Under the pieces are notes generated by a model, which saw only the letters and a list, made by a program, of their open reading frames with translations, had not been told where the DNA came from and did not search any database. The position numbers and the translations under genes are program-made. Positions 18,101-30,663 of a DNA stretch of 64,000 nt are shown here, piece after piece (positions within the stretch are counted from its first letter, which is position 1; each line of letters opens with the position of its first letter). Source of the stretch: Streptosporangium saharense (GTDB taxonomy: Bacteria > Actinomycetota > Actinomycetes > Streptosporangiales > Streptosporangiaceae); NCBI RefSeq assembly GCF_014203715.1, contig NZ_JACHJP010000002.1:992001-1056000 (forward strand). Reading direction: 5' to 3'.

Positions 18101-21100
18101 ACGCGCACGGGGACGGTGTTGAGGAACAGGCCGATGGTGGACTCGACGCCGGGGATCTCGGCGGGCCGTCCGGAGACGGTGCTGCCGAACACGACGTCGG
18201 AGCGGCCGGTGACCCCGGCCAGGACCATGCCCCAGGCCGCGGTCAGCAGCGTGCTGAGCGTCAGGCCGTGCCGTCTGGCCTGGGCCACCAGGCTCGGCCC
18301 GAACCCGTCGGGCAGTTCGGCCATGACGGCCTCGGGCACGACGGCGGTCAGCTCGCCCCCGGTCGGGGCCAGCAGGGTCGGCTCGGCGAGCCCGGCCAGG
18401 GCCTGCTTCCAGGCCTCGAACGCGGCGTCGGTGTCCTGTCGTGACAGCCAGGCCAGGTAGTCGCGGTAGGGGGTGACCCGCTCTGGCTCGCGCCCGTCGT
18501 ACAGGTCGAACAGCTCCCGCAGGAACAGCCCCTCCGACCAGCCGTCCCACAGGATGTGGTGGTGGATCATGACCAGCAGGTGGTGCTCCGGGGCCAGCCT
18601 GACCAGGGTGAAGCGCACCAGCGGCGGATCGGTCAGGTCGAAGCGCGCGGCGCGGTCCTCGGTGAGGATCCGCGCGACCGCGTCCCGCTGTGCCGGGTCG
18701 GGCAGGAAGGCGAGGTCGATGCCGTCGGCGTGCGCCTCCTCCCCTTCGAGGGGCCGTCCCGCGAGGCCGGTCAGGTCGATCTCGGTCAGCGGCAGCTCCG
18801 CCGCCCCGGGCACGAACTGGACGGCCCGGTCGAGGCCGTCGTACCTGAACCCGGCCAGCAGGTTGGGGTGGCGGGCGGTCAGCAGCCGCCAGGCCTCGCG
18901 CAGCCGATCGGCGTCCATCGGGCGGCGCAGTTCGAGGAAGTTCTGCACCGTGTAGACGTCGAGCGCGCCCTCGTCCACGCTGGCGTGGAACAGCAGGCCC
19001 TCCTGCAGCGGCGCGAGCGGCAGCACGTCGGTCGTGCCCGGGGGCAGCTCGTCGATCTGCTCCTGGGTGAGGGAGACCAGCGGCAGGTCGGAGGGGGTCA
19101 GCGCGTCGTCGAGGGCGCCGGGGGCGCCCAGCTCGGCCAGCGCCGCCGCCCAGCGTCCCGCCAGGCCGCTCAGCTCCTCGCCGCCGAGGGCGGCCGAGGT
19201 CCAGGTGACCCGCAGCTGCGGGCCCTCCGGCCTGTCGTGGGTGACGGCGTCCACCTCCAGCCCGTACGGCGAGGCGCCGGGCCCGGTGTCGGGGAGCGCC
19301 TCGTCGGCGATGCCCCAGTCCTCGGCGCCGCCGACGCCGAACCTGCCCAGGTAGTTGAACAGGATCTCCGGACGGGGTGAGGCGGCGAGGAAGGCGGCCG
19401 TCTGCGGGTTGAGGTGGCGCAGCAGGCCGTAGCCGAGGCCGCCGTCGGGCACCGCGGCCAACTGTTCCCTGATCCGCTTGAACGCCGCGACCGTGCTGAC
19501 GGTGTTCCCCGGGTCGAGGCGCACCGGGTGGACGGCGGTCAGCCAGCCGGCGGTGCGCGACAGGTCGAGTTCGTCGTGCTCGCGGCCGTGTCCTTCGAGA
19601 TCGACCAGGGTGGGGCCGTCGCCGGGCAGGGCGAGGGCGAGGGCGGTGAGCAGCAGCGCGTTCATCCCGCCCCTGGCGGACAGCAGGCTCCGGGTGAGCG
19701 CGGTGTCCAGGACGGTCTCGTGCACGACGGGAACCGTACCGGGCGCCGGGGGAACCGCCGTGAGGCGGGTGGCGCCGGGGGCGACGGTGGCCAGCCAGTG
19801 GTCGAGTTCGGCGAGCCTGCGGGGGGCGTTGGCCTCCTCGCTCAGCCGCCGTGACCAGCGGCGCAGCGAGACCGGGACGGGGGCCGGGTCGCGGCCCTCG
19901 ACGGCGGCGGCCAGGTCGGGCAGCAGGAAGCGCCAGGAGACGCCGTCAACGACGAGGTGGTGGGCGACGACGAGCAGGCGTCCCGGCTCCTCGCCGAGGT
20001 CGAACCAGACGGCCTGGACGACCGCGCCGGTCGCCGGGTCGAGCCGTCCGACGGCGGCGCGGTACTCGGCGTCGAGGTCGGCCAGGCCGGTGACCCGGCG
20101 CACCTCGACGGGGACCGCCTCCTGGGCGATCTCCGCCGACCAGATCGCGGGGTGCGGCCTGGCCAGGCGCAGCCGCAGCGCGTCGTGGCGGCGCGCGAGG
20201 GCGTCGAAGGCTGCGGTGATCCGCTCGACGCCGAGCGCGGGCGGCACCCGCAGCAGCCTGGCCTGGTGCACGTCCTCGACCGGGACGCCCTGCTCGCGCA
20301 GCCAGTGCATGACCGGCAGCAGCGGCAGCGGACCGGCCGCCTCCTCCGCAGGTTCTGCGGCCCCCGTGGTGCTGGCGGGCTCGGCGGACCTGGCGACGGC
20401 GGCGAGCCCGGCGACGGTCGGGTGTTCGAAGACGTCCTTCGCGGTGATCGTCAGCCCGGCGGCGCGGGCCCTGGCGACCAGGGTGATGGACATGATGCTG
20501 TCGCCGCCGAGGCCGAAGAAGTCCTCGTCCACGCCGACCGTGCCCAGGCCGAGGACCTCGGCGAAGGCGGCGGTCAGGGCGTCCTCCCCCGGCCTGCCCG
20601 GCCTGGTGACGGCGGGTGCCTCCGGGGCGGCGGGGACGGGCAGCGCGCGGCGGTCGAGCTTGCCGTTGACCGAGAGCGGCAGCGCGTCGATCGGCACGAT
20701 CACCGAGGGCACGAGCTGGCCGGGGACCCGCGAGGCCAGCTCGGCGCGCAGCGCGGCCGGGTCGGTCGCGGCCTCCGGGGCGCCGACGACGTAGCCGATC
20801 AGGCGGCCCTCGACGGCGAGCGCGGCGGCCTGCCGTACGCCGGGAAGGGCGCGCAGCGCGGCCTCGACCTCGCCGAGCTCGACCCGCTGGCCGCGGATCT
20901 TCACCTGGTCGTCGGTGCGGCCGAGGAACTCGACGGTGCCGTCGGGACGCCAGCGGGCCAGATCGCCGGTGCGGTACATGCGCTCGCCGTGCTTGAACGG
21001 GTCGGCGACGAACCGCTCAGCGGTCAGGCCTGGCCGGTTCAGGTAGCCACGGGCGAGCTGGACCCCCGACAGGTAGAACTCGCCGGGGACGCCGACCGGC

Positions 21101-24100
21101 ACCGGGCGCAGCGCGGCGTCGAGCACGTAGGTCTCGGTGTTCCACACCGGGCGGCCGATCGGGACCGTGGAGATGCCGGGATCGCCGGTGTACTCCTGGT
21201 AGGTGACGTCCACGGCCGCCTCTGTCGGGCCGTACAGGTTGTGCAGCCTCGCGCCGAGCGCCCTCCTGAAGTCGGCGGCGAGGTCGGCGGGCAGCGCCTC
21301 GCCGGAGCAGACGACGTGGCGCAGGCTCACGCAGCCGGGCACGCCGGGGTCGGTCAGGAAGGCCCGCAGCATGGACGGCACGAAGTGGGCGACCGTGACG
21401 GACCGCTCCCGGATGACCTGGACGAGCCTGGCGGGGTCGCGGTGGTCGCCGGGCGCGGCCAGGACCAGGGCGGCTCCCTCCGACAGCGCCCAGAAGAACT
21501 CCCACACCGAGACGTCGAACCCGGCCGGGGTCTTCTGCAGCACCCGGTCATCGGGGGTGAGGCCGTACTCGGCCTGCATCCAGGCCAGGCGGTTGACGAT
21601 GGCCCGGTGCTCGACCACGACGCCCTTGGGCCGTCCCGTCGAGCCGGAGGTGTAGATCACGTAGGCCGGGCCGCCCGGGGCCGAGGCGTCGGGGAAGGGC
21701 CGGTCGTCGCCGCCACCCGAGACGACGTCGTCGGCGGTCAGCAGCCGGACGGGCCGGGCGTCGTCGAGCATCAGCTCACGCCGCCGCGCCGGGTAGTCGG
21801 GGTCGATCGGCAGGTAGGCCGCCCCGGTCTTGAGCACGGCCAGCAGCGCGACCATCAGCTCCGCCGAGCGGGGGATGGAGATCGCGACGATCGTCTCCGG
21901 CCCGGCGCCGCCCTCGGCCAGCTCCCAGGCCAGCCGGTCGGCGCGCCGTTCCAGCTCGGCGTAGGTCAGCTCAAGCCAGCCGTCCCCCTCGGGCGCGGCC
22001 ACGGCCAGGGCGTCGGGGGTACGGCGGGCCTGGGCGGCGATGCGGCGGCTGAGCGTGCCGGTTGGCACCTCGTGGCCGGTGGCGTTCCACTCCCCGGTGA
22101 TCCGGTCGCGCTCGGCCGGGGACAGCACCTCGACCGCCCCCACGGTCAGCGCCGGGTCGGCCAGGACCTGGCGCAGCACGTGGACGAGCCGCTCGCCGAG
22201 CAGTTCGGCGCTCGCGTCGTCGAACAGGTCGCGGGCGTAGATGACCGACAGGTGGGTGGCCTCGCCGTCGTCAACGGCGTTGAAGGCCAGGTCGAAGCGG
22301 GCGTGCACGCTGAGGTCGGGCTCGACCTCGCCCAGCGCGACGGCGGGCTCGGCCCGGTGGTACTGGGTCATGACCTGGAACAGCGGGTGCCTGGCCAGGG
22401 ACCTGGTCGGGGCGACGATGTCCACGAGCCGCTCGAACGGCAGGTCCTGGTGGGCGAGCGCGGCCAGCTCCGTCTGGCGGACCCGGCCGAGCAGCGTGTC
22501 GAACGACGGGTCGCCCGACAGGTCGGCGCGCAGCACGAGCGTGTTGACGAACAGGCCCATGACGTCGTCGAGGGCCTCGTCGGGACGGCCCGCGACGGGC
22601 ACGCCGAGCGGGATGTCGTTCCCGCCGCCGAGCCTGCCGAGCAGGAGGGCGACGGCGGCCTGGAGCACCATGAAGGGGGTGGCGCCGCCGCTTCCGGCCA
22701 GCGCCGCGACGCCCCGGTGAACGTCGTCGGGCAGGCGCAGCCGTACGGTGCCGCCCCGGTGGGACGGGGTGTGCGGCCTGGGCCGGTCGTAGGGCAGCGC
22801 CAGCTCGTCGGGAATCCCGGCGAGCGCCTGCCGCCAGTGGCGTTCGTCCTCCTCGGTCGAGGCGTCCTGACGCCAGAGGGTGTAGTCGGCGTACTGCAGG
22901 ACCTCGGGCCACTCCGGCTCCCGCCCGGCGAGCCTGGCCTCGTAGGCGGTGGCCAGGTCGCGCAGGAACACCCCCTCCGACCACTGGTCGCTGGCGATGT
23001 GGTGGAAGACGGCCGACAGGACGAGCCCGCCGTCGCGCAGGGTGAACAGCGTCCCGCGCAGCGGCGGCTCGGTGGGCAGGTCGAAGCCGTGGTTCTCGGC
23101 CTCGGCGAGGTCGTCGGCCAGCCGCCCGGTCGTGCTCACCATGGTCGTCAGCGGCGGCAGGGTGTCCAGCACCACCTGGTACGGCGTGCCCTCCGCGTCC
23201 GGGTAGACGGTGCGCAGGATCTCGTGGCGTCCGGCCACGTCACGCCAGGCGGCGCGCAGCGCGGCGGCGTCGGTGCCCTCCGCGAGGCGCAGGCGCAACG
23301 GGATGTTGTAGACGGGGCTCGGCCCTTCGAGGTGGTGCAGGAACCACAGCCGCCGTTGGGCGGCCGAGAGCAGCACCCGCTCGGGGCGCGCCGCCCTGGT
23401 CAGCGGGGCGCGGGAGGCGCCGCCGAGCCTGGGCATGAGCCTGGCGACGGTGCGGGCCTCGAACAGGTCCCTGATCGCCAGGCCGGTGTCGAGGGCGCGC
23501 CTGATGCGGTTGACGGCGCGGGCGGCCAGCAGCGAGTGACCGCCGAGGGCGAAGAAGTCGTCGTCGGCACCGATCGCGGGCACACCGAGCAGGTCGGCGA
23601 GCACGCCGCGGACGATCTCCTCCCGCTCGTCCCGTGCCGCGCGCCCCGCCGTACGGCTCGCACCGGGGGCGGGCAGGGCGGCGCGGTCGAGCTTGCCGTG
23701 GACGTTCATCGGCAGCGCGTCGAGGGTGACGACGGCGGGGACCATGTAGGCGGGCAGGCCGAGTTCGCCGGGATCGACCGGCCCGTCGGCGACGACGTAG
23801 GCCACGAGCCTGTCGTCCCTGACGATCACGGCGGCGCGGGAGACGCCGGGCTGTGCGACGAGCGCGGCCTCGACCTCGCCCAGTTCGATGCGGTAGCCGC
23901 GTACCTTCACCTGGTCGTCGGTGCGGCCAAGGAACTCCAGGGTGCCGTCACGGCGCCAGCGGGCCAGGTCCCCGGTGCGGTACATGCGCTCGCCGTACGT
24001 CAGGGGGTCGGCGACGAACCGCTCGGCGGTCAGCCCTGGGCGGTTCAGGTAGCCGCGGGCCAGACCGGCCCCGGCGATGTACAGCTCCCCGGGGACGCCG

Positions 24101-27100
24101 GGCGGCACCGGGCGCAGCCTGTGGTCGAGCACGTAGACGCGGGTGTTGGCGATGGGCCGTCCGACGACCGGCGTGGGGCTCTCGGCGAGGTCGGCGCCGA
24201 GGGTGTCCACGGTGTCCTCGGTCGGGCCGTAGTAGTTGTGCGCGATCACCCCGGGGGTCTCGCGCATCCGGCGCCACAGCGCCTCGGGTACGGCCTCGCC
24301 GCCGAGCAGCACGAGCAGGGGCCGGTGCTCCCCGTCGAGCAGGCCGCAGTCGAGGAGCTGCTCGGCGAAGGTCGGGGTGACGTCGAGGGTGTCGATGCGC
24401 CGCTCGGCGACCAGCGCGACGGTCGCCTCGGCGTCGCGGCGGGTCTCCTCGTCGAAGACGTGCAGCTCGTGGCCGCACAGCAGCCACAGCAGTTGCTCCC
24501 AGGAGGAGTCGAAGGAGAAGGACGCGGTGTGCCCGGCGCGCAGCCGCCGCCCGCCCGCCGCCTCGACCGCCTTGGCGAAGACCGTGTCGCGGTGGTCGCG
24601 GTAGAGGTTCATCAGGCCGTGGTGGGAGATCTGCACGCCCTTGGGGCGGCCGGTCGAGCCGGAGGTGTAGATGACGAAGGCCTGCTGCCTGGGGTCGCGT
24701 TCGACGACGGGGTTGGTCTCGGGGCCGTCGTCGGTCTCGGGGAGCTTGGTCAGGACCAGCACGGGACGGGCGTCGGCGAGCATGAGCCGCCGCCGCTCCT
24801 CGGGGTAGTCGAGGTCGATCGGCAGGTAGGCGCCCCCGGTCTTGAGGACGGCCAGCAGCGCGACGACCAGGTCGGCCGAGCGGGGCAGCGCGAGCGCGAC
24901 CAGTGTCTCCCGCCCGGCGCCGAGCCAGGTCAGGGCGTGCGCGAGCCGGTTGACGCGCCGGTTGAGCTGGTCGAACGTCAGGGTGGTCGTGCCGGAGACC
25001 ACGGCGGTCGCGTCGGGGGTCGCGGCGACCTGCGCCTCGAAGACGTCCACGACGGTCCCGGCCGGGATCTCGGCCTCGGTGGCGATCCAGTCGCCGAGGA
25101 CCTGCTCGCGTTCGATCAGCACGTCGATCTCGCCGACGACGGCCTCGGCGGTGAGCTGCGCGAGCACCCGGGCGAAGCGGGCGGCCACGGCGGCGGCCTC
25201 GTCGTCGTCGAAGGCGTCGGGCCGGTACTCCAGGACGAAGCGGGGTCCGCCGCCGTCGGGGCCGAGCACCGGGTTGCCCGAGGGCAGCACGAGCAGTGTC
25301 AGCGGGTAGTGCGTGTGGCCCCGGTTGCCCGCGCCGGTCACGGTGACCTCGCCACCGGGCACGCCCTGCCCCGCCGGGTAGTTCTCGAAGACCAGCAGCG
25401 TGTCGAAGAGCGTCCCCGCCCCGGCCAGGGCCTGGATCTCGGCGAGGCCGATGTACTGGTGGTCGAGCAGCCTCGCCTGCTCCGCCTGGAGCCTGGCGAG
25501 CGCGGCGGGCGCCGCCTCCTCGGGGTCGAGCCGCACCCGGACGGGGACGGTGTTGCTGAACAGGCCGATCATGTTCTCCACGCCGTCGAGGTCGGCGGGA
25601 CGGCCGGAGACGGTCGCGCCGAAGACGACGTCGTCGCGTCCGGTGAGCAGGCCGAGCAGGACGGCCCAGGCTCCCTGGACGACGGTGTTGAGGGTCAGGC
25701 CGTGCCGCCTGGCGAACGCGCCGAGCCGTTCCCCGACGTCGGCGGGCAGCTCGACGGGCACCTCGCGCGGCGGGACGGGGGCCCTGCCGGGTTCGGCTCC
25801 CCTGACAAGGGTCGGCTCGACAGGCCCGGCCAGCGCCTCGCGCCAGGCCATGGCGTCGACCTCGGTGTCCCTGCGGCCCAGCCAGGCCAGATAGTCCCGG
25901 TACGGCGGCGCGGGCTCGGCGGTTCCCGAGACCAGCTCGCGCACGATGAGCGGGGTGGACCAGCCGTCGGCCACGAGGTGATGGCCGGTCAGCAGCAGCC
26001 GGTGGTGGCCGGGGCCGAGCCGTACGAGCAGGCAGCGCAGCAGCGGCGAGCGGGTGACGTCGAAGCGGTGGGCCAGCTCGGCGCGCTCGACCTCGTCGAG
26101 AAGCTCCGGCTCGCCGGACAGGTCGATCTCCCGCCAGGGCAGCTCGGCCCGCGCGGGGATGACCTGGACGGGCCGGTCGAACCCGTCGGACAGGAAGACC
26201 GCGCGCAGGCTGTCGTGCCGGGCGAGCAGCCGTTCCATCCGCTCACGCAGCCCGTCCACCGGGCCGTGGAGCTCCAGGTGGGTCAGCGAGGTGTAGACGT
26301 CCAGCTCGTCAGTGCTCGCGTGGAAGAGCAGGCCCTCCTGCAGCGGGGACAGCGGCAGCACGTCGGCGGTGTCCCCGGGCAGGCGGTCGACCTCCCGCTG
26401 GGTGAGAGCGACCAGCGGCAGGTCGGAGGGGACGAGCGCGCCGGTGGTGGCGGCCAGCTCGTCGACGGCGGCCTCCCAGCGCGTGCCGAACACGTCCAGG
26501 TCGAGCACCCCGGGCGGGGTGGACAGGTGCACGGCCAGCGAAGGCCCCTGCGGCGTCTCGTGCAGGAAGGCGTTGACCTCAAGGGCGTACGGCGTGGGCA
26601 TCGCGGGGTCGTCGGAGGCGGTGAAGGCGGCGCCCGCGGCGAAACGGCCCAGGTAGTTGAACAGGATCTGCGGCCGCGCCAGCTCGTCGAGCTGCCCGCG
26701 CAGGTGACGCAGGACCGCGTAGCCGAGCCCGCCACCGGGCACCGACCTGACGGCCTCCTTGACCCTCCTGAGCGTGTCGGCCGGGGTCGTGGCGCCGTCG
26801 AGGCGGACCCGGACGGGGTGCTCGACGGTGAACCAGCCGACGGTGCGCGACAGGTCGAGGTCGTCGAGCAGGTCGCGGCCGTGCCCCTCGGTCTGCACCA
26901 GCAGCTCGTCCCCGCCGGTCGCCCTGGCCAGGACGGCCATCAGCAGCTCGTCCATCCCGGCGCGGCAGCGCGCCGCGGCGGCAAGCAGCGGTGCGGTACG
27001 GCCCGGCGGCACGGTGACGACGGCCCGTACGGCAGTGCCGACGGTGTCGCCGGGTCCCGGCCTGCGCGCGCCGAGCCTCGGGTCGGGCCGGTCGAGCAGC

Positions 27101-30100
27101 CCGGTCCAGTACGGCAGTTCGCCGGAGACGTCCAGTTCGGCCACGGTCGTCGCCCAGGTGCGCAGCGAGGTGCCGACCGGTTCGAGCTGCCGTCCTTCGA
27201 GGGCGGCCCGCAGGTCGGGCAGCAGGATCCGCCAGGAGACGCCGTCCACGACGAGGTGGTGGACGGTGACGGTGAGCCGTCCCGGCTCGCGGGTGAAGGC
27301 GACCATCCGCCCGGCGGCCGGGTCGAGGTCGTCCCCGGTGTTGATGACGTCGGCCGCGGCGACCGCGCCGACAGGCCGGACGTCGAGGGTCCAGTCGGGG
27401 TTGAGGCGGGCGCGCAGCGCGTCGTGGTGGTCGAGCAGCGTCTGCACCGCCTGGCGCACCCGCTCCTCGGTCACCTCCTCGGGCAGCTCGACGGAGGCAG
27501 TGTGCTTAAAAGCAGTGTGCTTGAACGCCGTGGCCGAGCCGCCGAGGTCGCGCAGCCAGGCGACGATCGGCGTGACCGGGACGGTCCCCACCCCGTCGTC
27601 GGGGCGCGTCTGCCGTACGGTCCCCGCGGCGGCGGCCAGACCGGCGACGGTCCGCAGTTCGAAGACCTGGCGGGGCGTCACCGCGAGCCCGGCCTTGCGG
27701 GCGCGCCCGCAGACCTGGATGGAGGTGATGCTGTCGCCGCCCAGCTCGAAGAAGTTGTCGTCGATGCCCACCTCGGGCAGGCCGAGAACCTCGGCGAAGA
27801 TCCCGCAGAGCGTCTCCTCGGTCGCGTCGCGCGGCGGGCGGCCCGTGGCGGTGAACTCGGGGGCGGGCAGGGCGCGCCGGTCGAGCTTGCCGTGCCCGGT
27901 CAGCGGCAGGGCCGCGAGCACGACGACGGCGGCGGGCACCATGTAGCCGGGCAGTTGCGCGGCCAGCGCCCCCCTGACCCGGGCGGCCTCAAGGCCGTCG
28001 CCGACGACGTAGCCGGTCAGCAGCCCGCCGCGCACGGCGGCCGCGGCCTGGGTGACGCCCGGCACGGCCGCGAGGGCGGCCTCGACCTCGCCCAGCTCGA
28101 CCCGGTGGCCGCGGATCTTGATCTGGTCGTCGGTGCGGCCGTGGAACTCCAGGGTGCCGTCTGGCCGCCAGCGGGCCATGTCCCCGGTGCGGTACATGCG
28201 CTCGCCGAAGCGGAACGGGTCGGCGACGAACCGCTCCGCGGTCAGCCCGGGCCGGTTCAGGTAGCCACGGGCCAGGCCGCCGCCCGCGACGTACAGCTCA
28301 CCGGTCACACCGGGCGGCACCGGGGCGAGGCGGGCGTCGAGCACGTAGGCCCTGGCGCCGCTGACCGGGCGGCCGACGACCGGCTCGTCGCTGTCGTCGA
28401 GCCAGGCCCACAGGGCGTCGACGGTGAACTCGGTCGGGCCGTACAGGTTGTGCGCGCGCACGCCGGGGGTCTCGCGCAGCCGCCGCCACAGCGCGGGCGG
28501 CACGGCCTCCCCGCCGAGCAGCACGAGACCGGGGTGACCTGGCCGGTCGAGCATGTCCGCGTCGGCGAGCTGCAGGCAGAAGGACGGGGAGACGTCGATG
28601 ACGTCGATCCCGGTGAAGGAGGCGGGGTCGCGCCGTTCGTGCTCGTCGAGGACGACCAGCTCGTGCCCGGAGACCATCCACAGGAACGGTCCCCACGCCG
28701 AGTCGAAGGAGAAGGCGTAGGAGTGCGCGACCTTCCTGCGGGGCCCGGCGTGCAGGGTGACGCGGTGGTGTTCCCACAGGTTGGCGAGGGTGGCGTGGGT
28801 GACGGCGACGGCCTTGGGCAGGCCGGTCGAGCCGGAGGTGTAGAGCACGTACGCCAGCGAGCTGGGCCGTACGGTCACCTCGGGGAGGTCCCCGGCCCCT
28901 GTCTCGGCCACAGTCTCGGCCTCGGCCAGGGTCTGCGGGGTGACCACGAGCACCGGGTCGGCGTCGGCCAGCAGGAAGGCGCGCCGCTCCTCGGGCAGGT
29001 CGGTGGGCAGCACCAGGTGGGCGGCGCCGGACTTCAGGGCGGCGAGCTGGGCGACGATCGTGCCCGCGCCACGGGGCAGTTCGAGGGCGACGGTCCGCTC
29101 GGGAATCGCTCCCCGCCCGATCAGCAGCGCGGCCAGCCGGTCGGAGCGGGCGTCCAGCTCGGCGAAGGTGAGACCGGTGCCCAAGGACAGGTCGCGCACC
29201 GCGGCGGCCTCAGGGGTCCTGCGCGCCTGGGCGCGGAAGGCCTCCACGACGGTCGCGCCGGTGACGGGCGTCCCGGTGGCGTTCCAGCCGTCGAGGACGA
29301 GGTCGCGCTCCCGCGAGGTGATCAGCGGCAGCTCCGCGATCGGCGTCCGCGGCGCGGTGGCCAGCGCCTCGGCGAAGGCGAGGAAGCGCCGCAGATGGGC
29401 CCTGAGGGTCTCGGGCGAGCACTTGCCGGGGTTGCCGTCGAGTTCGACGACCAGCACGTCGGCGGGGCTCTTGTAGAAGGAGAACTCCAGGTCGTCCACC
29501 GGGCCCGCGGCGAGGTTGCGGGCGACGCCGTCGATCCCGGCGAAGGAGAGCGCGTAGTCGAAGGCCTTGACGTTGACCGAGGGGCCGTACAGCTTTCGTC
29601 CCGAACCGACCAGGTCGAGGTCACGCTGCAGGTCCTCGCCCCGGTAGTGCTGGTGGGCGCGGACGGCGACGATCTCGGCCGCGGCCCGCCGTACGAGGTC
29701 GGCGAAGGTCGTCTCCGGCTCGGGGGTGACCCTGACCGGCAGGACGTTGACCGCCATGCCGGGCACGCGCATCGACGCCGCGCCGAACCGTCCGGCGAAC
29801 GGCATGCCGAGGACGACGTCGGGGGCGCCGGTCATCCGCCAGGTGTAGGCGGCGGTGACGGCGGTCACCGCGTCGGCCCAGGTCCCGCCGACCTCCTTGG
29901 CGACGGCGAGCAGGGCCTGCCCGGGGAACTCGGCCCGCTCGCGCAGGAAGCCGTACTCCCCGGTCCCCGGGGTGATCTCCGCGGCCTCGGGCCGGTCGGC
30001 GAAGTGCTCGCGCCACCAGTCGCGGTCCTGCTCACGGCGCCCCGAGGCGCGGTAGTCGATCTCCTGCCCGACGATCGCGCCGAGCCTCCCGAACGGGCTG

Positions 30101-30618
30101 TCCCCGTACGGCCTGCCCCCGGCGAGCGCCGTGTAGATCTGCGCGACCCGCCCGGCCAGCAGCGTGAAGCTGTAGCCGTCCATCAGGATGTGGTGGAAGC
30201 GCTGGTACCAGAAGTAACGCTGGGGACCGACCTCGTAGAGGACCTCGGCCAGCAGCGGCCCGGTCAGGATGTCCACCGGGTTCGCGAGGTCCGCCCGCAT
30301 CGCGCGCAGCGCCTCCTCGGGGTCGCAGCGGACGACGTCGAGGTCCCAGCCGGGGGCCTCGCCGATCACCTGCCACGGCCCGTCGGGACCGTCCACGATC
30401 CGCACGTTCAGGGCCTGCGTCTCCCCGACCCCGGTCCGTACGGCCTCGCCGAACAGGTCCAGGTCGAGGGGGCCGCACAGCTCGACGTACTGGCCGACGT
30501 TGAAGCTCGGATCGGCGGGGTCGAGACGCTGGGCGTACCAGACGCCAAGCTGGGCGCCGGTCAGCGCGAGCACGTCCGCGGGCAAGGGGAACCTCTTTCT
30601 CGGATCTCGTCTTTCCAT
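15178..30618 (-). CDS. four-module siderophore NRPS: C-A-T-E, C-A-T, C-A-T-E, C-A-T-TE
   Basis: A 5146-residue single-chain NRPS. Approximate residues: module 1 C 1-430 (EntF-like, HHILMDGY), A 460-925, T near Ser961, E 1010-1400 ([10 protein letters not shown] near 1121); module 2 C 1415-1850, A 1860-2325, T near 2360; module 3 C 2420-2840 (HHIASDQW), A 2860-3330, T near 3371, E 3430-3850; module 4 C 3870-4310, A 4330-4800, T near 4845, TE 4895-5130 (GWSFGG near 4976). Specificity residues read by eye are DSGDLGLVDK, DSEDLGYVDK, DVWHVSLVDK (Ser) and DMENLGLINK (the code of N5-hydroxyornithine domains such as coelichelin's third). Modules 1 and 2 have acidic pockets, pointing to Arg or Orn. 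Predicted chain: aryl, D-X1, L-X2, D-Ser, L-hydroxyornithine. The condensation subtypes after each E fit. The ATG at 30618 lacks a ribosome site; TTG at 30585 follows AGAAAGAGG and may be the true start. Confidence 0.97.
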   Translation of the reverse strand: MERRDPRKRFPLPADVLALTGAQLGVWYAQRLDPADPSFNVGQYVELCGPLDLDLFGEAVRTGVGETQALNVRIVDGPDGPWQVIGEAPGWDLDVVRCDPEEALRAMRADLANPVDILTGPLLAEVLYEVGPQRYFWYQRFHHILMDGYSFTLLAGRVAQIYTALAGGRPYGDSPFGRLGAIVGQEIDYRASGRREQDRDWWREHFADRPEAAEITPGTGEYGFLRERAEFPGQALLAVAKEVGGTWADAVTAVTAAYTWRMTGAPDVVLGMPFAGRFGAASMRVPGMAVNVLPVRVTPEPETTFADLVRRAAAEIVAVRAHQHYRGEDLQRDLDLVGSGRKLYGPSVNVKAFDYALSFAGIDGVARNLAAGPVDDLEFSFYKSPADVLVVELDGNPGKCSPETLRAHLRRFLAFAEALATAPRTPIAELPLITSRERDLVLDGWNATGTPVTGATVVEAFRAQARRTPEAAAVRDLSLGTGLTFAELDARSDRLAALLIGRGAIPERTVALELPRGAGTIVAQLAALKSGAAHLVLPTDLPEERRAFLLADADPVLVVTPQTLAEAETVAETGAGDLPEVTVRPSSLAYVLYTSGSTGLPKAVAVTHATLANLWEHHRVTLHAGPRRKVAHSYAFSFDSAWGPFLWMVSGHELVVLDEHERRDPASFTGIDVIDVSPSFCLQLADADMLDRPGHPGLVLLGGEAVPPALWRRLRETPGVRAHNLYGPTEFTVDALWAWLDDSDEPVVGRPVSGARAYVLDARLAPVPPGVTGELYVAGGGLARGYLNRPGLTAERFVADPFRFGERMYRTGDMARWRPDGTLEFHGRTDDQIKIRGHRVELGEVEAALAAVPGVTQAAAAVRGGLLTGYVVGDGLEAARVRGALAAQLPGYMVPAAVVVLAALPLTGHGKLDRRALPAPEFTATGRPPRDATEETLCGIFAEVLGLPEVGIDDNFFELGGDSITSIQVCGRARKAGLAVTPRQVFELRTVAGLAAAAGTVRQTRPDDGVGTVPVTPIVAWLRDLGGSATAFKHTAFKHTASVELPEEVTEERVRQAVQTLLDHHDALRARLNPDWTLDVRPVGAVAAADVINTGDDLDPAAGRMVAFTREPGRLTVTVHHLVVDGVSWRILLPDLRAALEGRQLEPVGTSLRTWATTVAELDVSGELPYWTGLLDRPDPRLGARRPGPGDTVGTAVRAVVTVPPGRTAPLLAAAARCRAGMDELLMAVLARATGGDELLVQTEGHGRDLLDDLDLSRTVGWFTVEHPVRVRLDGATTPADTLRRVKEAVRSVPGGGLGYAVLRHLRGQLDELARPQILFNYLGRFAAGAAFTASDDPAMPTPYALEVNAFLHETPQGPSLAVHLSTPPGVLDLDVFGTRWEAAVDELAATTGALVPSDLPLVALTQREVDRLPGDTADVLPLSPLQEGLLFHASTDELDVYTSLTHLELHGPVDGLRERMERLLARHDSLRAVFLSDGFDRPVQVIPARAELPWREIDLSGEPELLDEVERAELAHRFDVTRSPLLRCLLVRLGPGHHRLLLTGHHLVADGWSTPLIVRELVSGTAEPAPPYRDYLAWLGRRDTEVDAMAWREALAGPVEPTLVRGAEPGRAPVPPREVPVELPADVGERLGAFARRHGLTLNTVVQGAWAVLLGLLTGRDDVVFGATVSGRPADLDGVENMIGLFSNTVPVRVRLDPEEAAPAALARLQAEQARLLDHQYIGLAEIQALAGAGTLFDTLLVFENYPAGQGVPGGEVTVTGAGNRGHTHYPLTLLVLPSGNPVLGPDGGGPRFVLEYRPDAFDDDEAAAVAARFARVLAQLTAEAVVGEIDVLIEREQVLGDWIATEAEIPAGTVVDVFEAQVAATPDATAVVSGTTTLTFDQLNRRVNRLAHALTWLGAGRETLVALALPRSADLVVALLAVLKTGGAYLPIDLDYPEERRRLMLADARPVLVLTKLPETDDGPETNPVVERDPRQQAFVIYTSGSTGRPKGVQISHHGLMNLYRDHRDTVFAKAVEAAGGRRLRAGHTASFSFDSSWEQLLWLLCGHELHVFDEETRRDAEATVALVAERRIDTLDVTPTFAEQLLDCGLLDGEHRPLLVLLGGEAVPEALWRRMRETPGVIAHNYYGPTEDTVDTLGADLAESPTPVVGRPIANTRVYVLDHRLRPVPPGVPGELYIAGAGLARGYLNRPGLTAERFVADPLTYGERMYRTGDLARWRRDGTLEFLGRTDDQVKVRGYRIELGEVEAALVAQPGVSRAAVIVRDDRLVAYVVADGPVDPGELGLPAYMVPAVVTLDALPMNVHGKLDRAALPAPGASRTAGRAARDEREEIVRGVLADLLGVPAIGADDDFFALGGHSLLAARAVNRIRRALDTGLAIRDLFEARTVARLMPRLGGASRAPLTRAARPERVLLSAAQRRLWFLHHLEGPSPVYNIPLRLRLAEGTDAAALRAAWRDVAGRHEILRTVYPDAEGTPYQVVLDTLPPLTTMVSTTGRLADDLAEAENHGFDLPTEPPLRGTLFTLRDGGLVLSAVFHHIASDQWSEGVFLRDLATAYEARLAGREPEWPEVLQYADYTLWRQDASTEEDERHWRQALAGIPDELALPYDRPRPHTPSHRGGTVRLRLPDDVHRGVAALAGSGGATPFMVLQAAVALLLGRLGGGNDIPLGVPVAGRPDEALDDVMGLFVNTLVLRADLSGDPSFDTLLGRVRQTELAALAHQDLPFERLVDIVAPTRSLARHPLFQVMTQYHRAEPAVALGEVEPDLSVHARFDLAFNAVDDGEATHLSVIYARDLFDDASAELLGERLVHVLRQVLADPALTVGAVEVLSPAERDRITGEWNATGHEVPTGTLSRRIAAQARRTPDALAVAAPEGDGWLELTYAELERRADRLAWELAEGGAGPETIVAISIPRSAELMVALLAVLKTGAAYLPIDPDYPARRRELMLDDARPVRLLTADDVVSGGGDDRPFPDASAPGGPAYVIYTSGSTGRPKGVVVEHRAIVNRLAWMQAEYGLTPDDRVLQKTPAGFDVSVWEFFWALSEGAALVLAAPGDHRDPARLVQVIRERSVTVAHFVPSMLRAFLTDPGVPGCVSLRHVVCSGEALPADLAADFRRALGARLHNLYGPTEAAVDVTYQEYTGDPGISTVPIGRPVWNTETYVLDAALRPVPVGVPGEFYLSGVQLARGYLNRPGLTAERFVADPFKHGERMYRTGDLARWRPDGTVEFLGRTDDQVKIRGQRVELGEVEAALRALPGVRQAAALAVEGRLIGYVVGAPEAATDPAALRAELASRVPGQLVPSVIVPIDALPLSVNGKLDRRALPVPAAPEAPAVTRPGRPGEDALTAAFAEVLGLGTVGVDEDFFGLGGDSIMSITLVARARAAGLTITAKDVFEHPTVAGLAAVARSAEPASTTGAAEPAEEAAGPLPLLPVMHWLREQGVPVEDVHQARLLRVPPALGVERITAAFDALARRHDALRLRLARPHPAIWSAEIAQEAVPVEVRRVTGLADLDAEYRAAVGRLDPATGAVVQAVWFDLGEEPGRLLVVAHHLVVDGVSWRFLLPDLAAAVEGRDPAPVPVSLRRWSRRLSEEANAPRRLAELDHWLATVAPGATRLTAVPPAPGTVPVVHETVLDTALTRSLLSARGGMNALLLTALALALPGDGPTLVDLEGHGREHDELDLSRTAGWLTAVHPVRLDPGNTVSTVAAFKRIREQLAAVPDGGLGYGLLRHLNPQTAAFLAASPRPEILFNYLGRFGVGGAEDWGIADEALPDTGPGASPYGLEVDAVTHDRPEGPQLRVTWTSAALGGEELSGLAGRWAAALAELGAPGALDDALTPSDLPLVSLTQEQIDELPPGTTDVLPLAPLQEGLLFHASVDEGALDVYTVQNFLELRRPMDADRLREAWRLLTARHPNLLAGFRYDGLDRAVQFVPGAAELPLTEIDLTGLAGRPLEGEEAHADGIDLAFLPDPAQRDAVARILTEDRAARFDLTDPPLVRFTLVRLAPEHHLLVMIHHHILWDGWSEGLFLRELFDLYDGREPERVTPYRDYLAWLSRQDTDAAFEAWKQALAGLAEPTLLAPTGGELTAVVPEAVMAELPDGFGPSLVAQARRHGLTLSTLLTAAWGMVLAGVTGRSDVVFGSTVSGRPAEIPGVESTIGLFLNTVPVRVTLDADETLLALLTRLQRGRSAVLAHEHLGLGEIQRAAGLGQLFDTLYVLRNFGDDEDERQRITASYGIAEMDSVDGTHYPLTLVVTPDERLKVSLAYRPDVFDRPLAEAMLARFTRLLEQIAGDLTVPVGRLDPLGPDERRLVLQEWNATDHPLPDKTVARLLEEQAARTPDAVALVFGQTRHTYAELNARANRVARMLVSRGAGPERIVGLALPRSADMVAALFAVLKTGAAYLPLDLDYPADRIEHMITDAAPVCVLRPGDLEGLDELSGDDLGLDFPLSHPAYVIYTSGSTGQPKGVVVPYAGLTNMQFNHRSEIFDPVVASAGRRLRIAHTVSFSFDMSWEELLWLVEGHEVHVLDEEMRRDAQSLTTYCADHLVDVVNVTPSYAQQLVEHGLLEGHVPPLVLLGGEAVGHALWETLRTTEGTLGYNLYGPTEYTINTLGGGTGDSVTPIVGRPIWNTRVYVLDDRLRPVPVGVAGELYVSGIGLARGYLGRPALTAERFVADPFRDGERMYRTGDVVRWRGDGNLDFLGRADDQVKIRGFRVEPGEIEAVIAAEPGVAQVAVIAQPGPVTRLVAYVVPAGDGPGDLAAALREQLPSYMVPSAFVTLEALPLTINGKLDRRALPAPDFASAVSSREPRDEREATLCRVFAEVLGLPRVGIDDSFFELGGHSLLAMRLAARIRAELGTPLKLATVMAAPTPAELAVRLAGGAPGGFEVILPLRTTGDLPPLFCAHPPAGFAWLYGGLLPHLDSRRPLYGIQAPQLSGEDFSPETIRDLGRAYADRIAAVQPAGPYHLFGWSFGGQVAYAIATALRERGEEVAFLGVLDTFPMDTGEEPSRTSEELDELSRAETEEFLQGLRESAGVLADFDDATVRAIATVHRACMGLLLGADYARYDGDLLVVTATKDRVETGDHLQWAAHVDGRIVNHDVDFTHAELLTPKALTVIGPIVNRALNEIQTATPSQETPR
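27497..27526 (-). repeat. 15-base tandem duplication inside the NRPS
   Basis: GCAGTGTGCTTAAAA (27497-27511) is followed by GCAGTGTGCTTGAAC (27512-27526). In the protein this gives T-A-F-K-H twice, at the N-terminal edge of the first epimerisation domain. The first copy is AT-rich for this genome. Confidence 0.75.
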
Positions 30619-30654
30619 GGCGGGCCCGGGACGCGGGTACGGCCCGGGCCCGCC
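30619..30654 (-). promoter_or_regulatory. perfect hairpin directly before the NRPS ATG
   Basis: Twelve-base arms GGCGGGCCCGGG (30619-30630) and CCCGGGCCCGCC (30643-30654) enclose a 12-base loop, and the hairpin touches the ATG at 30618. It fills most of the 45-base space between halogenase and NRPS. It could attenuate transcription, stabilise the mRNA ends or control access to the NRPS start; it also argues for the TTG start at 30585, which would lie outside it. Confidence 0.65.
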
Positions 30655-30663
30655 GAACCTGGT

